Shown here: one piece after another, positions 21,555 through 33,700 of the stretch
Position numbering within the stretch: the stretch's first letter is position 1
Layout: each line of letters opens with the position of its first letter
NCBI GenBank assembly: GCA_026122225.1
Contig: JANEZZ010001858.1
Coordinates: forward strand, 188,501 to 252,500
DNA from: Heloderma charlesbogerti
Taxonomy: Eukaryota; Chordata; Lepidosauria; Squamata; Helodermatidae
Direction: 5' to 3'
DNA length: 64,000 bases
Notes under the pieces: generated by a model
Told to the model about the DNA's origin: nothing
Databases searched by the model: none
Seen by the model: only the letters and a program-made list of their open reading frames with translations
Program-made: the position numbers and the translations under genes

Positions 21555-22595
21555 CTAGGATTAGAGACATACTAACTGAACTCCCCCCCCCATTGCTTGT
21601 AGCTGTATTTGCTTTTCTTTTGCTGTTGTGTGTGTGTGTGTGTGGTCAAGCAAACAGTGTGCGGCAAAGCACTACACACAAGTCCACGTTTCAAAATACA
21701 GTGGGCAAAGCACTGCACACCTTAACATATGTTATTTACAATAAATGCTACACTGTGTGGCAAAGCAAGCCCAATATGAGGCACCTTCAGGGCCGTGGCA
21801 TGCGGGCTGCCTGTTGCCCAGATTTCATGCACTTCTGTGCAAACAGTGAAAAGTTACAGCTCTTTACCTTGAGAGTGTGTGTTGAAAACACATTTTAGTA
21901 CAAAAACGACTGTGCTAGCCTGTTTTCATAGGTCATGTGGATTCCATTCCACCAAAGAAAGCCTGAGGTCATCCACTGTGAAGCTGAATAGGAAAGTAGT
22001 ACTGGGGGAGAGGGGTTATTTGCACTTCAAAAAAGCCTACAACAGAGATTAGGGATAGTGATGTCCTCCTAATCACAGCTTAAACACCTAATTTCTCTGA
22101 TTTTCCCTTTATGACCTTTAGTTTGAGTTTTCAGAACAGCACATTTTATCTGTGCCGGCCACAAAATCTCCTGGGCCAGACTGTCTGAAGTTTGCAGGTT
22201 CAATCACCTCCATGGGGCTGACAGGTCCCCAAATTTCACACACTTCTGTGCAACCAGTGAAAAGTTATAGCACTTTGCTTTGACTTTGTATTGAAAGAAA
22301 TGAATTTCCAGCTGCTCCTAGCACAAAATCTCCTGGGCAAATCTGTCTGAAATTTGGCAGCTGGAATCCCCTCCATGGGAGCTGCCAGGTCTCCAAATTC
22401 CATGTATTTATCATAAAAACTGAAAAAGCTCTGTTTGTGTTTTCCAGTGCAGGCCAATGGGAAAATGTCAAAAACGAGTGATTAGTGATTCGGGTGTCCA
22501 AATCTCGCTTCGAATTTGGATCCAAAGCAGGCCCTCTTCGGAAGGTCTGAACCAGCATGCGAAGCGGGGCGTGTGTGTGTCTGTGCACAGCCCTA
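21555..22595. mobile_element. Non-autonomous hAT, right part (TAGGGCTGTGCAC family)
   Basis: It is homologous along its length to the right half of the complete element 26655-28826: TTGCTTGTAG, GCAAACAGTGTG, CCCAATATGAGGCA, GAGAGGGGTTATTTGCACTT, and AGTGATTCGG.TGTC. It ends CTGTGCACAGCCCTA at 22595. No matching left end or TSD was found upstream; the left part may include the 15480-21425 repeats or be lost. Confidence 0.75.
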
Positions 22596-22739
22596 GTTCA
22601 AATGTCTTGCCACAGGCTGCTCCAGGTTTTTGGTAAGAATCCGAGATTTGTGGTTCTGGAATCTTGTACTTAGGACAGTTATAGTTTTCTTTTCTTTCTT
22701 TATTCAATTAAATCAGTCGCATTAGTGGAAGTGTCAAAT

Positions 22740-22762
22740 ATAGGGTTGGCGGAGAATTTCTC
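22740..22762. repeat. Isolated left end of the palindromic hAT MITE
   Basis: TAGGGTTGGCGGAGAATTTC matches the first bases of the MITE at 57221 with one mismatch, then homology stops at the BovB fragment. It is a terminal stub. Confidence 0.5.
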
Positions 22763-22764
22763 GG

Positions 22765-23520
22765 AGTCATCTCTTGTGCTGTTGGAAAAGAGTGTTTGCT
22801 ATGATCAGCGTGTTCTCTTGGCAAAACTCTATTAGCTTTTGTCCTGCTTCATTTTGTACACCAAGGCCATGCCTGCCTGTTATCCCAGTGATTTCTTGAC
22901 TTCCTACTTTAGCATTCCAATCCCCTATGATGAAGAGGACATCTTTTTTTGGTGTTAGTTCTAGAAGGTGTTGTAGGTCTTCATAGAACCGATCAACCTC
23001 AGCTTCTTCGGCATCAGTGGTTGGGGCATAGACTTGAATTACTGTGATGTTGAATGGTTTGCCTTGGATTCGTACTGAGATCATTCTGTCGTTTTTGAGA
23101 TTGTACCCCAGTACTGCTTTTCCCACCCTTTTGTTGACTATGAGTGCTACTCCATTTCTTCTAAGGGATTCTTGCCCACAGTAGTAGATATGATGGTCAC
23201 CTGAATTAAATTCGCCCATGCCTGTCCATTTTAGTTCGCTGATTCCCAAGATGTCGATGCTCAATCTTGCCATCTCATGTTTGACCACCTCCAGCTTACC
23301 TTGATTCATTGATCTGACATTCCAGGTTCCTAAACAATATCGTTCTTTTCAGCATCGGATTTTCTTTTCACCACCAGACACATCCACAGCTGAGTGTCCT
23401 TTGGGCTTTGGCCCAGCCGCTTCACTGTTTCTGGTGCTACTTGGAAATTCCCTCTGCTCTTACCCAGTAGTATATTGGACACCTTCCGACCTGAGGGGCT
23501 CATCTTCCGGTGTCATATCT
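22765..23520 (-). mobile_element. RTE-BovB 5' fragment (endonuclease only)
   Basis: The minus frame 23309-22767 reads through the BovB APE endonuclease (ISELKWTGMGEFNSGDHHIY, VYAPTTDAEEAEVDRFYED, GDWNAKVGSQE), nearly identical to the 48 kb copy, then stops abruptly after FQQHKR. About 200 bp of 5' leader precedes it. RT and 3' end are missing, the reverse of the usual 5' truncation. Confidence 0.9.
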
Positions 23521-23698
23521 TTTAACCTTGTGATACTTTACAGTAATACTGTAAAGACTCACAAACCAAAAGGTTGCCAAACAACGTCTTATCGTTCTTC
23601 TGCGAATGGCTAATGCAGTTACTCCACTGCGGATTGGGTGAAGTCCCCCTGCCCCACGATATCCCATCCGTCCATACATACTACATTTTGACTTCAGC

Positions 23699-23716
23699 AA
23701 AAAAAAAAAAAAAAAT
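23699..23716. repeat. Short poly-A run
   Basis: About 17 consecutive A residues near the 5' side of the BovB fragment, possibly a retroposon tail. Confidence 0.6.
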
Positions 23717-23904
23717 AGAAGTCCCCTCAGCCACTGAAAAAGGTAAACGAAAATCCTGCCCTCCTCCCCAAGGAGAAAGTTATTTGAAATTCTCACCTCT
23801 CCCAGCCTGTTTTGTTAGAATTTTCATTTTGCCCCCTTCCCTATGAAATGCTGAAAATAGAAGAATCAAAATTTTTCAGCTCAGCACTACTTATAGGTAA
23901 CTTT

Positions 23905-24270
23905 GGGAAGAGCTGTAGCTCAGTGGAAGATGAGGTTTGTTGCATGCAAATTTTCCCAAGTTCACTGGCTAGCATCAATACTGGGTGCGATAAACAAAGT
24001 TCTGACTCACAGCAGCTTCCTAGGTTCATATTTAAATCCATTGTTTATTTAGAACCACGAAGACTGGAATCTTCCATTCTTTTGGGAAGCTCACTCAAGC
24101 AGAAGCTTTGCATGCATAGCTTCCCAGGTTCGATCCCAGGCATGTCAAGGCATGGCTGGGAAGGACCCTCATCCAGCACCCTGGAAAGCCACTGCCACCC
24201 AGTGTAGAGGCAACCCTGAGGTAGAAGGACCACCCTATTGACCTGGAATACATCTGCTTCCCCTGCTCTG
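23905..24270 (+). repeat. tRNA-derived SINE(s)
   Basis: An A-box-like AGCTGTAGCTCAGTGG at 23908 and a B-box-like CCAGGTTCGATCCCAGGCA near 24125, with SINE tail sequence GCTGGGAAGGACCCTCATCC after it. The spacing suggests two overlapping or one interrupted SINE. Confidence 0.55.
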
Positions 24271-25609
24271 AAAAAGGCCATTCCACTCCTGTAAACAGTG
24301 TCATCCCAAACCCATTATATGAAGACCATATGAAGTCCCAGCTCATCACATGTGTTTGCTAATCTATATCAACCATTTCCAAAGTTCTGATGGGTATCAA
24401 CATTCTGTCGCTATTTTGTTTTCCATGGGCTAGGTTTTTCTTAAAAGTCTTCCTACCAATAAAAAATAAAAATGCATGTTGTACAAGACAGGAGGTACAA
24501 TGGCCATGTTTAGTTTCTGTTTTTTCACTGCCATTGAGTGTAGCCAAACAGTATAGCAAGGTCAAAACTGAAGAACCATGATGGGAATTGAAAAAAAGCA
24601 AAGACAAGACAGAGGTTTCTGACAATTAAAATAAAGAGAAAGTATAATGCAAAGAGAGTCTTAGAATTATCGACCTGTTTCATTTATTTTATACATCAAA
24701 GGATTGCAATAAAGTAACTGTAGTTGAAGAATGAAACTTAAGCTATATCAGAGAGCCACTTCCTCAGGAGTCAGCCAAATGAAACGCAAGCAGACTTGCT
24801 TCTGAATAGACATATATAGGATTGCATTGGGTTTTTTCCTAATACTCAGTAAATGCTGGACCCCAATTTTGAAAGATTTGGTCATAGTGTTGCCTTTGCG
24901 CAGCTTAATTATCCAGTTTTGCCATAATAGCATACTCATACATTTTATGTTCCCACACCACAAATATGGGGGTATCTGACATTTCCCATAATTTAGCATA
25001 ATATATTCTTCTTGCTGGTATCACTCTCTCTAATAGGGAATTCAGATGGCAGGTGCCGACAGAACAGAAAATATTTTTAAATATTTTTGAGGTACCCCTG
25101 AAAAAACTCAGGGAGAAGAACTGAGCATGTTCAATAGCAATGGGGTGGTCTGTCAGTTGCAAAGGAAAAAGGGGTGGGTGGGCTGGAAAGCCTTGCTTGA
25201 ATTCCTGATGGCTTGTATTATACCAGAGGAGGACATGAGTTGCTGGCAGAACCCTGAGCAGAAATATTCCTGTAGCGGGGAAAGGATATACTGCAACAAT
25301 TGTTGCAGATGCCACTTGTAAGAAATATTTTAGAAACTCATTCTTAATAGTGAAAGGACACTATTTTAAAGTAATTCAACAACTGAAGGATTTTTATGGG
25401 GAACGTTATCTAGACAATTTCAATTTCGGACTTCCAATTGACTGGGAAAGAACAAATGCCTCACCAGTGGGCAAAGGCCCCAATTTGGAAAGGACCCTGA
25501 TGTTTATTGAATAACTCAACACACTAAGTTTTGAGTCATTTTATTGACCTCCTTAAATAGATGTACTTCACAGGGAACTAGAAATGAAGAATCCAACATG
25601 GTAGATGCC
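24271..25609. other. Intergenic, downstream of the V2R gene; no gene recognised
   Basis: AT-rich unique sequence. Short open frames on both strands lack any family signature. Confidence 0.5.
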
Positions 25610-26505
25610 TTAATCTTTTTTCCTTATAAGATTATCTCTGGTGTTGAGATTGGGCCTTAGCACAATAATATAGCATTTGGGGAGAAAGATGCATACAAGG
25701 AGACCAGCCCCAGAGGCCAAGATGGAGAAGATCTCCACTGCCATCATGGACTTCCCCTTGGTGCTCAGGTAGGTGGGCACAAAGGAGATCCAAACACTGC
25801 AAAATACCAGCATGCTGAAGGTGATAAACTTGGCTTCGTTAAAGCTGTCAGGCAATTTCCTTGCTAGGAAAGCCACCATAAAGCTAACGAGGGACAGGAA
25901 ACCCATGTAGCCCAAGACAGTGTAAAACATAGGGACTGAGCCTTCATTGCATTCCACTATGATCTCTCCAGCCAAAGAATGGAAGTCCAATTTTGGGAAT
26001 GGGGGAGAGGTTACCAGCCAGACAGCACAGATAACACCTTGGATGAGGGAACAGGCGAGAACAATCAAGATTGTTAACTGTCTCCCCAAGATTTTCCTTG
26101 CCAAATTTCCTGGCTTGGTGGCCATGAAGGCCAGAACAACTGTGGTAGTTTTTGCCAAAATGGAAGAAACAGCAAGAGAGAAGATGATGCCGAAAGCACT
26201 TTGTCGGAGAAGACAGGTGACCTTCGTGGGTCGGCCAATGAACAGGAAGGAGCAGAGGAAGCAGAGCAGGAGGGAAGTAAGGAGGACGTAGGTGAGGTCT
26301 CGGTTGTTGGCTTTGACAATTGGAGTGTCACGGTGTTTAATAAATGTTACCAGCACTGTAGATGTGATCAGAGAGAGGAAAAGAGACAGAGAAACTAAAA
26401 CAACCCCCAGTGTCTCTTGATAGGAAAGGAAGTGGATCTTCTTGGGGATACACTGGTCTTGGTTCCTGTTTGGGTGTTGATCTTCTGGGCAAGAGGCACA
26501 GCGAT
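25610..26505 (-). CDS. V2R exon 6 (seven-transmembrane domain)
   Basis: It is 896 nt, from [12 protein letters not shown] through seven hydrophobic segments. Landmarks are [12 protein letters not shown] (TM1), [15 protein letters not shown] (TM2), [12 protein letters not shown] (TM3), [10 protein letters not shown] (TM4), [13 protein letters not shown] (TM5), [20 protein letters not shown] (TM6) and [12 protein letters not shown] (TM7 end). It ends IRKKD then TAA at 25610-25612. There are no lesions. Confidence 0.97.
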
Positions 26506-27712
26506 CTGCATCTGGAATGAGCCACAACTCCTGAAATATCTCAAACATGACACAGATATTCTTTTTGTGGGGGCCAATTGTGCCCTCAAAGAAGGGGATG
26601 GAAAAATGTTTAGCGTATTGTAGACCTCACATTTTCTTGGTAAGTGGTGGGAACTAGGGCTGTGCACTGCTTCCGTCCGAAGCCAGAATAATGAGGTGAA
26701 GTGGGCTGATTTGGAGGTGCTTCGTCAAGATCAGAAGCAGACCAGAATAGCAACGAGGCGCCCCCAAAGCAAAACAGCTTGTCGACAAGGCACCTCGTCC
26801 GCTTCAGAGATTTGTAGCTCTTCTTATGCCTTCTGAGCAGCCCAGATAGGCTGTCTCCAAAATGTATCAACTTGTGAAAGATCAAGCAGAGGGAAGGAGG
26901 AGGAAGGAGGGGGGAAGGGGAGAGGAGCCGGAAGTGCCAAATATATCAATTAGAGAGAGATCCAGCCACCGGGAAGGGCAGAAGCTGAGGAGGGAGGGGG
27001 GAAGGGGAGAGGGGGAGAGAGGGAGCTTTGCTGTGAGTCAGCCTCCATTTGCTCATTGTGAGAGAAGTGTTACTGGAGAGAAGACTACTCTGAATGTTAT
27101 TTGGCTAGAGCAGTGGTCTCCAAAGTGGGGTGCACAAAGCCCAGGGGTTGCGCAAGATGATCCATTGGGGCGCGTGAGCCACCTGATCATTGAGCAGCCT
27201 CCCACTGCCCTAATGAGCTGCCATTGTGTGCAGTGGTGGTGGTGGCTGTGGCAGAAGCAGGATGGGACAGGAGCCGAGAGGGAAGCTCCGTGGCATTTCT
27301 CTCTCAGCTCCAGTCCTACTCCGCTTCTGCTGCAGCCACCGAGAGCATCTGCGCCAGTCTCTGCCAGGCATGGGAGAGCAAGCCTAAACCCTTCCCACTC
27401 TCCTTTGGCAGAACAAAGCCGAGAAGGAAGCGCGTGCTATGACAGCTATGTTACTCTCTCCCCACCCCACCCTTCTGTAATGGGTTTACCTTTCATTCTT
27501 CTTGTTTGTTCACTTAAAAATCCCAAAGGTTTTACTGTAGTTGCTTATCTTCCCCCCACTTTTCAATTCTCTCTCAACCATTAGTTTGCCCTAACTTTGA
27601 TTCTGTCATCTCTCTCTCTCTCTCTCATATCTCCTTTCCTTGTTCTTGTCTCCCCTCCACCCCTTCTCAATTCCTTCCCTTCCCATTTTTGGTCTCTTTC
27701 CCCTAAAAACAA

Positions 27713-27759
<47 letters not shown>

Positions 27760-30700
27760 AATTAAAAAACACTTTCTCTTCTGTTAGGATTACAGTTAGT
27801 CCCCCCCTTTGCTTGTAGTTTAGTGTTTGCTTTTCTTTTGTTCGTGTGTGCGCGCACGTGCGCGCGTGTGTGTGTATGTGCTGTGTGGACAAGCAAACAG
27901 TGTGTGTCAAAGGACTACACACAGTCCACATTTCCAAAAACAGTGGGCTAAGTGCTACACACATTAACAGCTATTATTTAAATAACATAATACTGCGCTG
28001 TGTGTTGCAAAGCAAGCAAGCCCAATATGAGGCATTGTCGGGGGCTAAGCAGGGGCAGAGGTGGGCGAGGTGCTGCTGTGCCCACCTGGGAGGGTTGCTA
28101 TGTGGCTTCCTGCCTCTGTCGGTCCAGCAGACCACTGTCGTTGCCCTTTGTTCCAGTCACTGTGTCCGCCTGGCAGGGTTGCTGCCTTTGTTTGCTTCCT
28201 GCCTACCAGCCAGCGTTTTCCCAGGTGATTCAGCCAGAGAGACCCTGAGTTTATTGACTGAATAGGAAAGCAGTACTAGGGGAAAGGGGTTATTTGCACT
28301 TCAAAGAAACCTACAGCAGAGTCTAGGGATCGTGACCTCCTCACCACTTCAGCGCCTAACTTGATTATCCCTTTATGAACTTTGGTTTGAGTTTCTGAGA
28401 ACAGCACATTTTACCTGTGCCAAAGGGTCTGAGATTTGGCAGGTGGGATGCCCTCCAAGGGGGCTGTGTGTTTCCCAACTTTCATGCACTTGTGCAACCA
28501 GCAAAAAGTTATACCTCTTTTCTTTGAGAGATTTCCTTAAAAAAAAATAAATCAAATTTTACCTGTGCCTTGGACAAAAACTAGTACACTGTCTGAGATT
28601 TGACAGGTGGGATGCCCTCCAGTGGGGCTGAGAGGTGTACTTATCATGAAAACTGAAGAAGTTATGGCAGTTTGTGTTTTTGTATGCAAGTCAATGGGAA
28701 AACTCCAAAAACAAGTGATTCGGATGTCTAAATCTCGCTTAGGATTCGGATCGGAGGCAAAGCAGATGGGGTCCAAATCAGTTTGAAGTGAAGCGGGGCC
28801 GCTTCGGAAGGTCCGTGCACAGCCTAGTGGGAACATATTTCATAAGACCAGAATCAAAAAACAAAATGCTTTTTTCCTGTTTGTTTTTTCCATATACAGA
28901 TTCATGTTCAACATTCTGCAAGAAAAAAAAACCAAATTACATAACTAAACATGAGAAACAAAACAAAACACTTGGAACTGCAGGAAATGTCACCTCCTGT
29001 GCCACCTGAATGGACAAACAAATTTTCAGGTTATTGACTGCGGAAGCTGTGGAACAGGTTACAGAAATCACTATAGACAAAAAAGGCAATTTATTTGACA
29101 TTGAGGTAACATGCTCACAAGATGACCAACCAGCTTGCCCTGATCTGCATTCTGCCAACGTGACTTCAAGTTTGATTCCAAAACAACAACTGAGGACATG
29201 GTTGTTTCATTATGCATGAAAAGCTGAGCCAATAAGAATATGGAAAACACCCATCAGATTCTGTACTTGTGAGTTTCTTCAGTAAATTGTAATTATTTTG
29301 CAAACAAGGAAACCACAGAGGCATGCAATCCATAATGGCATTTATAGAGAAAATATTCCTAGCGGAAATGATGGACTATTTTCCTTATCTATGATCTTCC
29401 CCTTGCCCCCACTCCACTCTTGACCCAGTACATTCTGTAGTTTTATATTGCTCTCAAAGTCAGAGCTACCTGTCCAGTTAGAAATCATCCCTTCTGGACA
29501 ACGATCACATCTGTAGCAGCAAACCGGCTTCCCCTCTGGAACCTTTCTCTGGTGCCCTGGAGAGCACCGCTCCACACACCTGGCAAAGGGTGGCTTCTAA
29601 AAGGGAAAAGACAAACAACGGAAATTTCCAGGGGACAGCAAATGCATTCAAAAGAATTCAGAGTTACTCAAAATACTTTAACACTACATGATGGATAGGA
29701 TCACCAATTTAGGAGGGCCAAATGACTTCTCGATGTCTGCTGGTTACTTAGAACAACCTAAAAGAGGCTCATAGAAAAGACAGAAATTTGAAGCTTAGAA
29801 GTTGCTTTATCCTGATGACATCAAGTGGATGGGCTTCCCCCGCATGACATTAGCGAGTCCACCCCACCCATTTCCCACCCTCCATGCAGACAGAGGCATG
29901 GAGCTCTGTACCTCTCTGTGCACAGAGCTCCATGCCTCTGTCTGCACAGAAAAGCAAACTGGTTCTACAAACCTGTCAGGAGCGCCCTAGCTGCCTCTTG
30001 CAGTCCCCTCCAATAGCCAACTCAAGACACAGATGGAAAGGATTCTTTCCAAGGCTTTATTCCTTTTACAACTTCATGACTCTTTCAGATGCTAATCACC
30101 AGCGACTAAGCAAGGAACTGCACTGGGGTAGTTAGCAGAGCAGCCTAAGCTCCAGGTAAGGCAGTTGGTCCCCGTTTGAAGGAGGAGGGTGGGAAGACCC
30201 TGAACTTATGGACTAGGGAGAGGTCCTCTTTCCCGTGGGTCCTCAGGATGCGACTGTTGTTTGCGCACCAAGCGGGCAGAGTGCCCCCTCTCAGCGCCCT
30301 CCATCTGGTGCCTCTCCCTGCGTCTTCACCGAGCATCCAGCAAGGCCCCCTCCCCCACTCTCTCGCTGCCAGAGTCACTATCCCTCTCAGGAATGCAGGC
30401 AGGAGGAATCTCTCCCTGCTGCTGTGCCTGTGAGAGATGAGCGCACTCCTCTCCCACAGGTTGTTGCTCATCCTCCGAATCAGAACTGCTCTGGGGCTCT
30501 ATGGGCTCAGTTTCCACCCTGACAAAACCTTTCTCCATTGGACTTTTCCTTCCCGCAACACTCATGTCCCGACTTGAGTGTGAAGCTGATATAAAATATA
30601 TTTGAGACCCGAACTTTGAAGGCTGCCTTTCAGCAAGTCAGATCATTGGTTCACCGAGGATGGCATTGTTTACACTGCCTGGCAGCAGCTTCCCAGGGTT

Positions 30701-33700
30701 TCAGGCAGGGACTTTTCCCCAGCCCTGCCTGGAGATGCCAGGGACAGAACCTGGGACATTTGCATGCAAAAATGGCTCTTTCCCACTGGATAATGACCCC
30801 TCCATGGACTCAGTAGGCCTGTGCTCTCATCTAGAAAGACACCTTCTGTTCTCCAGGGACAGAAGTGCACCATCCTTTTGTTCTCCCATGACTCCAGAAC
30901 AAGGGAAAGCAACCTTTTTGGACCCACTGCCACATTTTCCTCTTCCCCCTGGAACTGAGGGTGTATTTGTTCTGCAGCCATCCCCCCCCCTGGATTCCCT
31001 CCTCCCTCTTCCGCCTCCTCATTTCTTCCCACTGCTGTCACTTCTGTGCACTTCTGCTCTCCCTTTCCTCCCTCTGAGTTATTGCTTCCCCTGCCACCAT
31101 TGCCACTTCTGTGGGCTCTGGGATAGGACAGGGGAAGGGGCATGAGGAAGCTGTCTGGCAGGCATCATTAGGGGTCTTGGCATGTGCCCTGTTGCCAGCC
31201 ACTGTCCCAGAACATCCACTTCAGTCCTACCTCTGTAGGCCAAACAATCGCTTCAGAGCGAATGGTAAAGTCTTGGCCAGTGAGAGCCCCTGAATCCACT
31301 CCTCCAACTTTCACAGGAGACAAACTCCCATTTGGGAAGAAGATCCAGTTCAGGATATCATATCTATTGCCATGTTCAGTGAAAGAGACTTCATCCCCAG
31401 CACTGTTGTTAAACCGGACATTTGTCAAAACTGCAAGAATCTGAAATGGAAGAGAGACTTATTACATGAGGTAACTGTGGGTGAGCTCTGATGTCTTCTA
31501 ATGACAAGCTGGAGAGGGTTCAGAAGAGGGCAACAAAGATAATCAGGGGACTGGAAACAAGGCCCTATGAGGAGAGACTGAAAGAACTGGGCATGTTTAG
31601 CCTTGAGAAGAGAAGACTGAGGGGAGATATGATGGCGCTCTTCAAGTCCTTGAAAGGATGTCACAGACAGGAAGGCTAGGATCTCTTCTGGATCCTCCCA
31701 GAGTGCAGGACACGGAATAATGGGCTCAAGTGACAGGAAGCCAGATTCTGGCTGGACATCAGGAAAAACTTCCTGTTAGAGCAGTACAACAATGGAACCA
31801 ATTACTCAGGGAGGTGGCGGGCTCTCCCACACTGGAGGCATTCATGAAGAAGCTGGACAGCCACCTGTCAGGGATGCTTTGAGTTGGATTCCTGCACTGA
31901 GCAGGGGGTTGGACCCGATGGTCTTACAGGCCCTTCCAACCCTACTGTTCAATGATTCTATAATGAATGCCATCAGGGTAGGAGGCCCTTCTGTTTCTGC
32001 ACTTGGTTTAGTTTAATGCTGAAGAGTTGTCTCCGTGGGGCATGATCTGCTCCAATATGCTTGCCCAGTGGCTTTGGCTTTCTTGGCTACAGCCCACCCT
32101 CAGATCTTTGAGAGGGAGTTTGCTCCTAGCAGCAAAGAGACCAACATCTGGGGTCTTCAGCTGCCTGGCAAGAAGGGACATGGGGCGGGGGAGCTGCCTG
32201 CTGAGAGCTTCTGCGGGTTGCAGCAGGGGGTGTGGGCCAACAATGCTTTATGGATTAAGGGCATTTCTACACCAGCCTAAAATCCTATCTTTAAAACAGG
32301 GGTTTCTGGTTCCGTTTTAAATGCAGGATCACAACAGACTCCCTTTAAACGCACTTCCTTTCCCCACTCCTTTCCCCCTTATCAGAGTCTTCCATTATCT
32401 TTCATTGATCTCACTCCTCTCCTTGCCGCTTTTCCTCTTTTCATGGAGGAAATTCAAGAGGGATGCAATGGGGTAATTCGATAGCTCGTTATTTGCAATC
32501 TATTTAAAGACGGAACAAAGGGCATTTACAGCAGGAGATGCCCTGGAGGATCACGGTGTCATGTAACGAGCCCGCAAACTTCCGTGAAGGAGCCATCTCA
32601 ATCGCAGGATAAAAACTCTGTGTGAAGGAGCCCTAAGACAATGTGTTTGTGTTGGGCGATTAACTGATTCCTCCCTTCACAACATCCACCGTTGTAAATA
32701 CATGATTATTACAGAAGTGATATATGTCTCCTCTACTCCTTACCCACTTCATTATGCTCTCTAAGGGAAATCATGGCCATGGAAGAATATACATGAAATA
32801 TACCTTTCTTAGTATTTTCAAAATAGAGTATTGGCCCATCTCCCTGGCTCACCTTTTGCTTCCAGGACCAGACCATTGAGAAACCACTATTGTGCTATTT
32901 ATAAAATGGTCAAATGTGAAGAAGGATGTTACCTGCCATGGCTGAACATTCAGATGCATCTTGCTGTCCCCCATCATTGCATGTTTGGATCCAGATACAG
33001 CATGTAATGCATGTGCCACGGAATATATGCCATTGTAGATGTTGTTGCTGTGACTAGACATGCTCAGTTCGAATAAGGAGAAAAGCGTGTCCTGTAGCTT
33101 CTCCTTCCCAGTACACTTTCTCTTTGCCCACTGCAAGGTTTGGCCTGAATTTGGAAACTGACAGCCAAATGCCCGTTCCCACCAGTCACGGAGAAAGACA
33201 TCTCCTTGTGGTTGGAATGGATTTAAAGTTTTGAGAAAATGCTTAAATTTTGCCACATCTCTTCTGTGGACTCTGAAGTGTAAAGCACCATGGATGGTTT
33301 GAAGATAACGCAAACCCAAGGGGGAGCGCATCACAGCAATTTCCCAACAGGATGTCATAATCCAAACCTTCCTAAATAGAGTCTGGGTCTTTTCTTCATG
33401 ATTACCCACCCACATGGCTATTTGTCCTACAACGCTCGTGTCCCCAAAGACAATAATCACTTGGGGCTTAAACCAAGAACTAGGAATGCTGCCAGATTGT
33501 ACTCGAAACAGATGGAATGGGTCTGTTGGCTTGTACGGTTCTGTGAAGGCCACGCAGATGCCCTCCTGCTTGAACATTGGTGTCAATATCCGGATGAAAT
33601 TTTCACCACGGTCATCATTGTGGACAACCAGCCCAACCCAGTTCCAGTGGAAATGCAGGAGCAGCCGGACTAAGCCCACATACTGATGATCTTCATTGGG

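Larger units (their letters stand above)
26655..28826. mobile_element. Non-autonomous hAT, 2.17 kb, complete with TSD
   Basis: It starts TAGGGCTGTGCAC and ends GTGCACAGCCTA, inverted termini, flanked by the exact 8-bp direct repeat GTGGGAAC (26647-26654 and 28827-28834). No transposase sequence is recognisable. It sits in V2R intron 5. Its right half matches 21555-22595. Confidence 0.9.

Noticed and set aside
25947..26291. Plus-strand open frame over V2R exon 6
   Set aside because: Antisense of the 7TM coding sequence; charged composition is a mirror of hydrophobic codons.
30670..31145. Overlapping open frames of ~160 codons on both strands
   Set aside because: They cover a SINE and low-complexity CT-rich sequence in a V2R intron, with no domain and no codon bias evident.
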